From Roseibium sp. MMSF_3412 (lineage in GTDB: Bacteria > Pseudomonadota > Alphaproteobacteria > Rhizobiales > Stappiaceae), in contig NZ_JASHJI010000003.1 in the NCBI RefSeq assembly GCF_030733265.1, positions 248,001 to 312,000 of the forward strand: DNA of 64,000 nt, given 5' to 3'. The translations under genes and the position numbers were made by a program. The notes below the pieces were generated by a model, which saw only the letters and a list, made by a program, of their open reading frames with translations, did no database searches and was not told the DNA's origin. Position 1 is the stretch's first letter. Every line of letters starts with the position of its first letter. Shown in pieces: positions 51,263 through 59,602 of the stretch.

Positions 51263-52525
51263 TTATTCGAAAACGGCGCCCGGATTGTCGAGGCTGTCCG
51301 AACCTTCAAACGCGATCTCGTCCAGGCCGAGCACCTTGACGACACGCTCGATCGAGGCGGTCTGGTCGACCAGGGCGTCGACAGCGGCCTGAACCACCGC
51401 ATTGCCCTCTTCGTTGCCCTCGCCAATCATCTGATCGTAGGCTTCACCGCTGTCCGCGCGCGCTTTCATGACCTCGAAGGCGGCCAGTGTCGCATCGAGC
51501 TTCGTTTTCATTTCCTTGGCAAGTGCCGGGTCTTTTTCAGCAACGAGATCTGCAAGGGATGCACCGGCGACATTGTTGCCGAGCGGGCTTGCATAGGAGC
51601 CGAAATAGACGTTGCGAATGCCGATCACATCGTTGAGATGCGACATGTGCGTGTTGTCCGCGAAGCAGTCATGCTCTTCTTCCGGATCGTGCAGCAGCAG
51701 ACCGAGCTTGATGCGCTCGCCGGCGAGTTCTCCGTAGGAAAGGGAACCCATGCCGGTCAGGATTGTCGCAAGACCGCCATTCTCACCCTTTGCTGCCAGT
51801 TCTTCGCGGGCCGCTCCGCCCGGCTCCCACGCCGCAGCCATTTCTTCCAGGTCGGAAATCAGCAGATCGGTGACCGCCTGCAGATACTGGATCCGGCGCT
51901 CGCAATTGCCGCCCGTGCAGTTGGCCGGGTCGAAATCGGTTGCAGGACGTGCGCCGGCGCCCGGGCCGGTGCCGTTGAGGTCCTGTCCCCAGAGCATGAA
52001 TTCGATGGCGTGGTATCCGGTGACCACGTTGGCTTCGACTTCACCGGCTTCCTGCAGCTGATCTGCCAGGAGAGAGGAGGTGATGTTGCCGGCATCGATC
52101 GTCTCGCCGCCCGCCTTCAGGGACGGATTGGCGATCAGGTTTGCGGCGTAGAACGGGTTTTCTTCCGATTCTTCGCCGTAGGACGCGTCGACATAGTCGA
52201 TCAGGCCTTCGTCGAGCGGCCAGGCATTCACCTTGCCTTCCCAATCATCCACGATGGCGTTGCCGAAACGGTAGGCTTCGGTCTGCTGGTAGGGGTTGCG
52301 CGCTTCGATCCATGCGGACCGCGCTTCTTCAAGGTTTGCCTCGGTCGGTTCGGCAAGAAAGGTGTCGATCGCACCCTTCAAGGTTTTGGCGGTTGCCAGG
52401 GAATCCGCGTAGCTCGCCTGTGCGACATCGCCGTAGGTCGACAGGATATCGGCGGGAGCTGCCGCCAACACAGGTGTGGTCAGCATGGCCGCTGCGGTCA
52501 GCAGCCCAGCCTTGAGTGATGTCAT
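51263..52525 (-). CDS. imelysin-family iron-linked periplasmic protein (IrpA-like)
   Basis: The 420-residue product has a signal peptide (MTSLKAGLLTAAAMLTTPVLA) and the imelysin peptidase-like fold with the family motif GYHAIEFMLWGQD. Relatives are iron-regulated IrpA/ICMP proteins thought to bind iron or a chelate in the periplasm. It is the lead gene of the cluster, behind a promoter with an upstream Irr-type box. ATG at 52525 follows AAAGGGGAT; an in-frame start at 52558 has no support. Confidence 0.92.
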   Translation of the reverse strand: MTSLKAGLLTAAAMLTTPVLAAAPADILSTYGDVAQASYADSLATAKTLKGAIDTFLAEPTEANLEEARSAWIEARNPYQQTEAYRFGNAIVDDWEGKVNAWPLDEGLIDYVDASYGEESEENPFYAANLIANPSLKAGGETIDAGNITSSLLADQLQEAGEVEANVVTGYHAIEFMLWGQDLNGTGPGAGARPATDFDPANCTGGNCERRIQYLQAVTDLLISDLEEMAAAWEPGGAAREELAAKGENGGLATILTGMGSLSYGELAGERIKLGLLLHDPEEEHDCFADNTHMSHLNDVIGIRNVYFGSYASPLGNNVAGASLADLVAEKDPALAKEMKTKLDATLAAFEVMKARADSGEAYDQMIGEGNEEGNAVVQAAVDALVDQTASIERVVKVLGLDEIAFEGSDSLDNPGAVFE

Positions 52526-52628
52526 GGGTTTATCCCCTTTCAATGCAACCGGAGACACGAAACACCGCCCCGTTTATTTGCAAAAAATCTGAATTGAACT
52601 GCGCCGGGAGCAACCGGTGCTCTGAGGG

Positions 52629-52657
52629 TGTAACCATTTCATGAGGGTAATTGTCAA
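52629..52657 (-). promoter_or_regulatory. probable sigma-70 promoter of the imelysin cluster
   Basis: On the minus strand TTGACA (52652-52657) is followed after 17 bases by GTTACA (52629-52634). The -35 element is perfect, the -10 weak. It lies 104 bp upstream of the imelysin ATG, just downstream of the candidate ICE box. Confidence 0.6.
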
Positions 52658-52682
52658 GTTTAAAATATAGAAAAATCAATAC

Positions 52683-52699
52683 TTTAGAATGATTCAAAA
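52683..52699. promoter_or_regulatory. candidate Irr iron control element (ICE)
   Basis: TTTAGAA-tga-TTCAAAA matches the Irr-box pattern TTTAGAA-N3-TTCTAAA at 13 of 14 conserved positions. It lies in the divergent spacer, 25 bp upstream of the -35 element of the imelysin promoter. A site upstream of -35 would fit activation better than repression. Confidence 0.7.
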
Positions 52700-52832
52700 A
52701 AGATGAGTAGAAAATACCAGATTATATTCCCACTTTGGGTTCATCAGTGATTTTAACAAGTCTTTGATGCTCAAGTGGGAATGGTATAGCTATGGGAAGC
52801 CAAGGCGGGATGCCGAAGACAGGAAGAAAAAC

Positions 52833-53309
52833 ATGCTGAACGCGCTCAAGAGTTTCGTCCGGGAGATCACCTTTGGTGACAGCGGCAAGAAAACCTTTGC
52901 GGAAGACGACAAGCGTCTGGCTGCGGCTGCCCTGTTGTTCCATCTTGTCGATATCGACGGCGTCATCGAGGAAAGTGAAAGCGCGAAGCTGAGGGAAATT
53001 CTGCAGCAGCATTACGAACTCACCGACAAGGAAACGTCCGAACTGATCGCAGCTGCGCGGCAGCGGGACGAGGAAGCCGTTGATCTCTACGGGTTCACCT
53101 CGGTCCTGAAACGAACCACTGACGAGGCCGAACGGCTGGCCATCGTGGAGATGATGTGGGAGATCGTCTATGCGGACGGTCACGTTCACGAATTTGAAGA
53201 CAACACGATCTGGCGCGTCGCCGAACTCCTCGGCGTCTCGACACGGGATCGCATGACCCTTCGTCACAAGGTGGCCCAGACCGCACCGGAGGACGAAGAG
53301 GGCGCATAG
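52833..53309 (+). CDS. TerB-like tellurite-resistance/co-chaperone-type protein
   Basis: The 158-residue product has the TerB helical fold with two acidic motifs, VDIDGVIEESE and VYADGHVHEFE, that bind divalent metal in this family. The ATG at 52833 has AGGAAG 7 bases upstream; the frame is open to 52764. TerB proteins act in stress or phage-defence contexts in some species, but a lone copy like this is widespread and of unknown role. Divergent from the imelysin cluster. Confidence 0.82.
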   Translation: MLNALKSFVREITFGDSGKKTFAEDDKRLAAAALLFHLVDIDGVIEESESAKLREILQQHYELTDKETSELIAAARQRDEEAVDLYGFTSVLKRTTDEAERLAIVEMMWEIVYADGHVHEFEDNTIWRVAELLGVSTRDRMTLRHKVAQTAPEDEEGA

Positions 53310-53431
53310 GAAAAATTGACAAGCCCTGATGCGCGAGAAATCACCCTATGTTTTTCTGGTTTCAGCGTTTTCTTTGAACTAGCGGTGCAACGGGGCTCGA
53401 TTTTTCCGGCGCGCTCCCTCATATTTGTGTC

Positions 53432-54187
53432 ATGAGATTTCAATCCAGCCCGGTGACCGGCCCTTCCAAGGTTCTTATCGTCCTGCATCAGGAGACATCG
53501 TCTCCCGGCCGCGTTGGCCAGGAACTGGTGAAGCGCGGTTTCACCCTTGATATCCGCAAGCCCCGTTTTGGCGACACGCTGCCTGACACGATGGCCGATC
53601 ACGCCGGCGCGGTGATCTTCGGCGGCCCGATGAGCGCAAACGATCCCGACGGTTTCGTTCACAAGGAGATCGACTGGATCAAGGTTCCTCTCAAGGAGGA
53701 AAAACCGTTCCTGGGGATTTGCCTCGGCGCCCAGATGATGGTCAAGCATCTCGGCGGGACCGTTGCCGGACACCGGGACGAGCTTGTCGAGATCGGTTAT
53801 TATCCGCTGAGGCCGACATCAGCCGGCAAGGATCTGATGAACTGGCCCGACAAAGTCTATCAATGGCATCGGGAGGGTTTCGATTGTCCACGGGGCGCGG
53901 AACTGCTTGCCTCCGGCCCGACCTATCCCAACCAGGCGATCCGCGTCGGCCCGGCCGCATACGGCATCCAGTTTCATCCTGAGCTGACGCATCAGATGAT
54001 GGTCAAGTGGACCACCAAGGCAGCGCCCCGCATGGAACTTCCCGGCGCGCAGCAACGCCGCGATCACTTCGCCGGCCGCTTCGTCTACGATCCGGCGGTC
54101 AGGCGATGGCTGAACGATTTCCTCGACATCTGGATCGGCACGGCGGCAGTACCGGTGACCCGTACGCAGCTGAAGGCGGCAGAGTAG
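53432..54187 (+). CDS. class I glutamine amidotransferase (GuaA-like N-domain)
   Basis: The 251-residue stand-alone amidotransferase has the nucleophile Cys in PFLGICLGAQMM (near residue 95) and the His-Glu pair in IQFHPELTHQ. It releases ammonia from glutamine for an unidentified acceptor; no synthase domain is fused or adjacent. Such proteins are often mislabelled GMP synthase. The ATG at 53432 is the first in frame. Confidence 0.88.
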   Translation: MRFQSSPVTGPSKVLIVLHQETSSPGRVGQELVKRGFTLDIRKPRFGDTLPDTMADHAGAVIFGGPMSANDPDGFVHKEIDWIKVPLKEEKPFLGICLGAQMMVKHLGGTVAGHRDELVEIGYYPLRPTSAGKDLMNWPDKVYQWHREGFDCPRGAELLASGPTYPNQAIRVGPAAYGIQFHPELTHQMMVKWTTKAAPRMELPGAQQRRDHFAGRFVYDPAVRRWLNDFLDIWIGTAAVPVTRTQLKAAE

Positions 54188-54267
54188 ACCAACGCTGAAA
54201 TCCTTGTCCGGCTCTGCGCCGGTCTGGGTGATCCGCAATTTGCAATATCAGCGTCGCTTGACAAAAA

Positions 54268-54297
54268 CGGGGTGTCCGCCACCCCGCTCTTTTCTTT
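54268..54297. terminator. bidirectional rho-independent terminator
   Basis: CGGGGTG-tccgc-CACCCCG (54268-54286) is followed on the plus strand by CTCTTTTCTTT, and on the minus strand by TTTTTGTC. It serves both the amidotransferase gene and the convergent cytochrome P460 gene. Confidence 0.85.
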
Positions 54298-54314
54298 GAC
54301 GACCGGCTGCCCGG

Positions 54315-54911
54315 CTACTTGATCCGCGCGTCCTCGACGGGATAGCCGAGGCCGCCCTGTTCCCCGAAATTCTCAAGATGGCATTCGCTGCAGGCGCTGA
54401 TCACGTTGACCGCCTGCGGAGACCCGTTCGGTGCCACCATCATGTAATACCAGTCGCCGGTTTCCGGTGATGTGCCCGCGGCAACCTTCTCCATCAGGAA
54501 GAGCGGCCCCCTGGTAACCTTGCCGTCATCGTTGACAGCAAAGGACTCCTTGGCGATCCGGGTCCCGGCGGGAACCACCACGTTCTCCGGTTTGTATTTC
54601 AGGTATTCGTCAGCCCCGATCGAATTCACGTAGGTCATCAGGAACCGGCCGCCGTGGAACCCCGGCGCTGCCGGAAAGGCACTGGCCTTTGTCCATCCCG
54701 GATAGTCCTTCACGAAGTCTTCCGGTATCCAGCGCTTTGCGCCCTTTTGATATCCGGCCTGCAAATCGTCTTTCAGACAATCGTAGACCCCCTCGGCTTC
54801 CGCCCCGGTCAGTTCGTAGCCCGGTTTCTGGACATCGCACGCCGCATGAGCTGCGGTCGTCAAAACAAGGGATGCAATCGCACCGCCCAGCCAAACAGGT
54901 AGCTTCCTCAT
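54315..54911 (-). CDS. cytochrome P460-family c-haem protein
   Basis: The 198-residue periplasmic protein has a signal peptide (RKLPVWLGGAIASLVLTTAAHA) and a single CxxCH site near the C-terminus (Cys174, Cys177, His178 in ACSECHLENFG). The layout matches the cytochrome P460 family, whose characterised members oxidise hydroxylamine or bind NO. A lysine cross-link cannot be confirmed by eye. No hydroxylamine or nitrification genes are nearby, so NO handling or a general stress role is an open possibility. Confidence 0.82.
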   Translation of the reverse strand: MRKLPVWLGGAIASLVLTTAAHAACDVQKPGYELTGAEAEGVYDCLKDDLQAGYQKGAKRWIPEDFVKDYPGWTKASAFPAAPGFHGGRFLMTYVNSIGADEYLKYKPENVVVPAGTRIAKESFAVNDDGKVTRGPLFLMEKVAAGTSPETGDWYYMMVAPNGSPQAVNVISACSECHLENFGEQGGLGYPVEDARIK

Positions 54912-55063
54912 TGTTCTCTCCCTTAGCTAACGCCTCCTTTCGGAGGCCTGGCCGGAAGAGTGTCGGCGCTGACAACGCGGAACGACAATTCACATGACAG
55001 GTGATCGCATGTGAAAACGCGTGATTGGCAGGATTTTCAGAATAAAATTCAAGTAAATAGCGG

Positions 55064-55089
55064 GCAGATCGCACCAAAGTGCGACCTGC
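55064..55089 (-). terminator. hairpin downstream of pyc
   Basis: GCAGGTCGCAC-tttg-GTGCGATCTGC on the minus strand forms an 11-bp stem with one G-T pair, starting 14 bases after the pyc stop. The following sequence (CCGCTATTTACTTG) is only modestly T-rich. Confidence 0.6.
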
Positions 55090-55103
55090 TCACCTTTGCT
55101 CGA

Positions 55104-58100
55104 TCAGTCCTCGAAGACCACGAGAAGATCTTTTGCATCGATCTGCGCGCCTGGCGTGACCAGAACTTCCTTGATCTTGCCGTCTCTTTCGGCATGAAGC
55201 GCTGTTTCCATTTTCATCGCTTCAATGGAGACCAGCACGTCACCGGCCGTGACGTCCTGTCCGGTGGCGATGGCCACCGTGGAGATCACGCCCGGCATCG
55301 GCGCGCCGACGTGAGCGCTATTGCCGTCTTCCGCCTTGCGCATTGCCGCGGCACCCGTCGCGCCATGCGCCCGGTCCGGCACCTTGACGTTGCGGGGCTG
55401 GCCATTGAGTTCAAAGAAGACTTTCTTTTCGCCCTTTTCGTCCGTTTCCCCGATAGCCTGGCAACGCACGACCAGTGTCTTTCCGGGTTCAAGGTCGACA
55501 AAGACCTCTTCGCCCGCTTCCAGCCCGTAGAAATAGACGGGCGTCGGCAGAACCGAGGTCGGTCCGTATTGCTGCTGCGCCTTGTCGAAATCGGTAAAGA
55601 CCTTGGGATACATCAGGTAGGAGGCCAGATCGATATTGTCGATGTCACGCCCGACTGCCTCACCGGCTGTTGTCCGTTCCGCGTCGAGGTCCGCGTCATC
55701 GAGAAGCGATCCGGGACGCACGGTGATCGGCGTCTCACCCTTGAGCACTTTCGACTGCAGTGCCGTCGGCCATCCGCCCGGCGACTGTCCGAGATCGCCA
55801 TGCAGCATCTTCACGACACTGTCCGGAAAGGCGACGTCCTTGGCCGGATCCTCGACCTCCGAAACGGACAGACCCTGGCTGACCATCATCAGCGCCATGT
55901 CGCCGACCACCTTGGAAGACGGTGTTACCTTGACGATGTCGCCGAACATCATGTTGACGTCGGCATAGGCCTGGGCGACCTCGTGCCAGCGGGTTTCAAG
56001 GCCAAGCGAGCGCGCTTGTTCCTTGAGGTTGGTGAACTGGCCACCCGGCATTTCGTGCAGGTAGACTTCCGATGCGCCAAAGCGCAGGTCGCTCTCGAAC
56101 GCGCGATACTGCGTGCGCACGGCTTCCCAATAGAAGGAAATCTGGCGGATCGTCTTCGCGTCGAGACCGGTGTCGCGGTCACTGCCCCTGAGGGCCTCGA
56201 CGATTGAGCCCAGGCACGGCTGCGAAGTCAGCCCCGAAAGGGCGTCCATCGCGGCATCGACCGCATCCGCTCCGGCCTCCACAGCCGCCAGAACGGTCGC
56301 CGCCGCGATGCCGGAGGTGTCGTGCGTGTGGAAGTGGATCGGAAGACCCGATTCCTCCTTCAGCGCCTTGATGAGAACCCTGGCAGCCTCCGGCTTCAGC
56401 AGTCCTGCCATATCCTTGATCCCGAGGATATGCGCGCCCGCTGCTTCCAGCTCCTTGGCAAGGCCGACATAGTATTTCAGGTCGTATTTCGGCCGGGCAC
56501 TGTCCAGCATGTCCCCGGTGTAGCAAAGCACGCCTTCGCAAAGCTTGTTCGCTTCCTGCACCGCATCCATCGACACGCGCATGTTTTCGACCCAGTTGAG
56601 ACAGTCGAACACGCGGAACAGATCGATCCCGTTTTCCGCCGCTTCCTTGACGAAGAACTTGACGACATTGTCGGGATAATTCGTGTAACCGACACCGTTG
56701 GAGCCGCGCAGCAGCATCTGCAGCAGAATGTTCGGTGCCTTTTCCCGGATGTGATGCAGCCGTTCCCACGGACTTTCGGTCAGGAACCGCATGGCGACGT
56801 CAAAGGTCGCCCCGCCCCAGCACTCCAGAGAGAACAGTGTCGGCAGGCCGACCGCATAGGCATCGGCGATATTGACGATGTCGTGGGTCCGCATGCGCGT
56901 TGCCAGCAGCGACTGGTGACCGTCACGCATCGTGGTGTCGGTGATCAGCGCGCGCTTCTGGTCCTTCATCCAGTCGGCGAAGCCCTTTGGACCGAGCGCA
57001 TCGAGAAGCTGCCGGGTGCCCTCCGGTTTGTCGTCGCCGAAATCCGGCACCACCGGCGCGGCGACATCCTTGGGCGGGCGCACCCGGTTCTTCGTTTCCG
57101 GGTGCCCGTTGACCGAAACGTCGGCGATATAGGTCAGGAGCTTGGTTGCCCGGTCCTGCCGCTTGGTCTGTTCAAACAGCGCCGGCGTCTCGTCGATGAA
57201 CCGGGTCGTGTAGTTGTTCGCCCGGAAATCCGCATGATCGATGATGTTTTCCAGGAACACCAGATTGGTTGCGACACCACGGATACGGAACTCGCGCAAG
57301 GCGCGGTCCATGCGCTTGCGCGCGTCTTCCGCCGTTGGCGCCCAGGCCGTGACCTTCTCCAGAAGCGGATCGTAGAAGCGGGTGATCACCGCACCTGAAT
57401 AGGCGGTGCCGCCGTCAAGGCGAATGCCGAAACCGGTCGCCCCCCGATAGGCGGTGATGCGGCCGTAATCGGGAATGAAGTTCTGTTCCGGGTCTTCCGT
57501 CGTGATCCGGCATTGCAGGGCATGACCGTTGAGGCGGATTTTCTCCTGCACCGGCACACCGCTTTCCGGCGTGCCGATCTTGGCGCCTTCCGCGATGTGG
57601 ATCTGTGCCTGTACGATATCGATCCCGGTGACTTCCTCGGTGACCGTATGCTCCACCTGCACGCGCGGGTTCACCTCGATGAAGTAGATGGAGCCGGTAT
57701 CCGCATCCATCAGGAATTCGACCGTGCCCGCGCCCCGGTAGTTGACCGCACGGCCGATCTTCAGACCGTATTCGCACAGCTCCATGCGTTTTGCTTCGTC
57801 GAGATAGGGAGCCGGTGCGCGCTCGACCACTTTCTGATGCCGCCGCTGGATGGAGCAGTCGCGTTCGAACAGGTGCACGACATTGTCGCCGTCCCCAAGG
57901 ATCTGCACCTCGACATGGCGCGCCCGCTGCACCAGCTTTTCCAGGTAGATTTCATCCTTGCCGAACGCAGCCTTGGCCTCGCGTTTCGCCGCGAGCACTT
58001 CCTTTTCGAGCGTTGCCTGATCCGGGATCACGCGCATCCCGCGGCCACCGCCGCCCCAGGACGCCTTCAGCATCACCGGATAGCCGATCTCAAGCGCCTG

Positions 58101-58544
58101 GCTCTTGATCTCTTCCATGTCGTCGGGAAGCGGCTCGGTCGCCGGCATCACCGGCACACCGGCTTCGATCGCCAGATTACGCGCGGCGACCTTGTTGCCG
58201 AGCCGCCGCATCGTGTCGGACTTCGGACCGATGAAGGTAATTCCCGCCGCTTCACACGCATCCACGAATTCCGGGCTTTCGGACAGGAGCCCATAGCCGG
58301 GGTGAATGGCATCCGCCCCGGCGTGCCTGGCGACACGAATGATTTCTTCGATGGAAAGATAGGCCTCGATCGGTCCAAGGCCCTTGCCGACCTGGTAGGC
58401 CTCGTCCGCCTTGAACCGGTGCAGGGCAAGCTTGTCCTGTTCCGCATAGATCGCGACGGTCTTCAGCCCGAGTTCATTGGCGGCCCGAAACACCCGGATT
58501 GCAATTTCCGATCTGTTCGCAACGAGAATCTTAGTGATCGCCAA
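55104..58544 (-). CDS. pyc: pyruvate carboxylase
   Basis: The 1146-residue, single-chain enzyme has the normal length. Domains in order: biotin carboxylase (1-450, ATP-grasp loop SWGGGGRGMR), carboxyltransferase (about 535-800, opening TTMRDGHQSLLATRMR), allosteric region, and a C-terminal biotinyl domain with the carrier lysine in EAMKMETAL. It carboxylates pyruvate to oxaloacetate with ATP and bicarbonate, the main anaplerotic step in many alphaproteobacteria. It stands as a single gene with its own hairpin downstream. Confidence 0.98.
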   Translation of the reverse strand: MAITKILVANRSEIAIRVFRAANELGLKTVAIYAEQDKLALHRFKADEAYQVGKGLGPIEAYLSIEEIIRVARHAGADAIHPGYGLLSESPEFVDACEAAGITFIGPKSDTMRRLGNKVAARNLAIEAGVPVMPATEPLPDDMEEIKSQALEIGYPVMLKASWGGGGRGMRVIPDQATLEKEVLAAKREAKAAFGKDEIYLEKLVQRARHVEVQILGDGDNVVHLFERDCSIQRRHQKVVERAPAPYLDEAKRMELCEYGLKIGRAVNYRGAGTVEFLMDADTGSIYFIEVNPRVQVEHTVTEEVTGIDIVQAQIHIAEGAKIGTPESGVPVQEKIRLNGHALQCRITTEDPEQNFIPDYGRITAYRGATGFGIRLDGGTAYSGAVITRFYDPLLEKVTAWAPTAEDARKRMDRALREFRIRGVATNLVFLENIIDHADFRANNYTTRFIDETPALFEQTKRQDRATKLLTYIADVSVNGHPETKNRVRPPKDVAAPVVPDFGDDKPEGTRQLLDALGPKGFADWMKDQKRALITDTTMRDGHQSLLATRMRTHDIVNIADAYAVGLPTLFSLECWGGATFDVAMRFLTESPWERLHHIREKAPNILLQMLLRGSNGVGYTNYPDNVVKFFVKEAAENGIDLFRVFDCLNWVENMRVSMDAVQEANKLCEGVLCYTGDMLDSARPKYDLKYYVGLAKELEAAGAHILGIKDMAGLLKPEAARVLIKALKEESGLPIHFHTHDTSGIAAATVLAAVEAGADAVDAAMDALSGLTSQPCLGSIVEALRGSDRDTGLDAKTIRQISFYWEAVRTQYRAFESDLRFGASEVYLHEMPGGQFTNLKEQARSLGLETRWHEVAQAYADVNMMFGDIVKVTPSSKVVGDMALMMVSQGLSVSEVEDPAKDVAFPDSVVKMLHGDLGQSPGGWPTALQSKVLKGETPITVRPGSLLDDADLDAERTTAGEAVGRDIDNIDLASYLMYPKVFTDFDKAQQQYGPTSVLPTPVYFYGLEAGEEVFVDLEPGKTLVVRCQAIGETDEKGEKKVFFELNGQPRNVKVPDRAHGATGAAAMRKAEDGNSAHVGAPMPGVISTVAIATGQDVTAGDVLVSIEAMKMETALHAERDGKIKEVLVTPGAQIDAKDLLVVFED

Positions 58545-59310
58545 ACGCCTTCTCCCCCATCTATTCGGAACGGCAAGTCTGATTTTGGAACGTTTTCTAC
58601 TTTGGTCGCACGCACTTGAAAAGGGGCAGAAAGGGTGTCCTTTTCTTAACTTGGAAAATAATTTTGCGGCCGGGCAGGTAAGCTGCGGAAAAAGATACGG
58701 AATTGGCGAAAGTTACGGTTGTAACTAGACTTAGAAAAATTTTTGCAGCGCAGCATGAACACTTCAAACGGCAATCGGCAACCGGAAAAAACAGGGTGAA
58801 TGCCCTGTACCAACCTGGAACGCAGTTTTCCGGCTTCCGGCCCGAACACCCGAATCTAAAAAAACAGCCACGCTTGATTTGGCACCAACGTGGCTCCGAA
58901 CCCCAATATCTGGTGCGGAACAAATCCCGAACTTCACTGCCTGAGCGATTCGTGCCGCATTCGTTCCTGCTGTGTCCGGGCGGTAAATGCAGCAGCGGCA
59001 ACACCAGAACAGGCATTCAGACTTATTTAAGACTTGACATGATTCGCCGATCAATCTGGCCGCATCGTCCAAAACGACTCAACCCATTGGCCAGATTCAC
59101 GATTTTGTACCAAAAATTGGGGAGAGGCCAACATCTTGTAGGGAACAAATCCTGAATCAGCGCGAGTCAGCGATTCGGTTTCGGTTTGTTCTGGAGTCGT
59201 TCTCCACAATTAATTAAACCGCGCGAAATACGGGACTTTTGCCAAAAGAATTAGCGACAGTCGCGGTTTCGCTGTGCTAGATAGCCCGCACCAGATATAG
59301 GCGCAGAGCC
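58545..59310. repeat. long non-coding region with degenerate 92-bp direct repeats
   Basis: About 770 bases between pyc and element E3 carry no supported gene and are richer in A/T than their surroundings. Two segments, 58878-58969 and 59103-59194, align without gaps (offset 225 bp) and share exact GGAACAAATCC (58917, 59142) and AGCGATTCG (58944, 59169). ATATCTGGTGCGG (58906-58918) reappears inverted as CCGCACCAGATAT (59286-59298). The stretch may be a decayed repeat array, a remnant of a mobile element or a structured RNA. Confidence 0.6.
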
Positions 59311-59580
59311 CTGGGGTCAGGACCCATTAATTGGAATGAATTGGTAGAGATGAATTTGTTCGGATACGAGGCGCACAGCTGCGGGAAACCGTCCGGTTTC
59401 CAAAGATTTGCAACGACGTTGCCGGGCAAATTCATTCTATCCCTTAGGGACGCAAAAACGGCTTTGATCTGCTGCGTCAAACCGCTCAACCGGGCAGGAA
59501 GCCCGCTTGTCGCGCCTTTCCTTGCAGCTCATCGCCGTTTGCTGCGCCAATTCAACCCAATTAATGGGTCCTGACCCTAG
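59311..59580. mobile_element. 270-bp inverted-repeat element E3
   Basis: The ends are GGTCAGGACCCATTAATTGG (59315-59334) and its complement (59557-59576), extended by TGAATTGG to 30 bases with two mismatches. The outermost four bases are CTGG on the left and CTAG on the right. The element matches E2 in length (270 bp) and aligns to it without gaps; the internal CCGGGCAGGAAGCCCGCT is identical. It ends 22 bases before the helicase ATG. Short ORFs in it, such as the minus-strand one containing MGPDPRA, are not credible genes. Confidence 0.78.
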
Positions 59581-59602
59581 AAAGCCGACCACAAAAACTC
59601 CC

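Noticed and set aside
58545..59276. Chromosome or plasmid replication origin in the long A/T-rich spacer
   Set aside because: No recognisable DnaA-box cluster and no dnaA, hemE or repABC genes nearby; the repeats are better described as unexplained.
59507..59602. Upstream start for the helicase inside element E3
   Set aside because: The added residues (including MGPDPRK) derive from the repeat end and are not part of the SUV3-like family.
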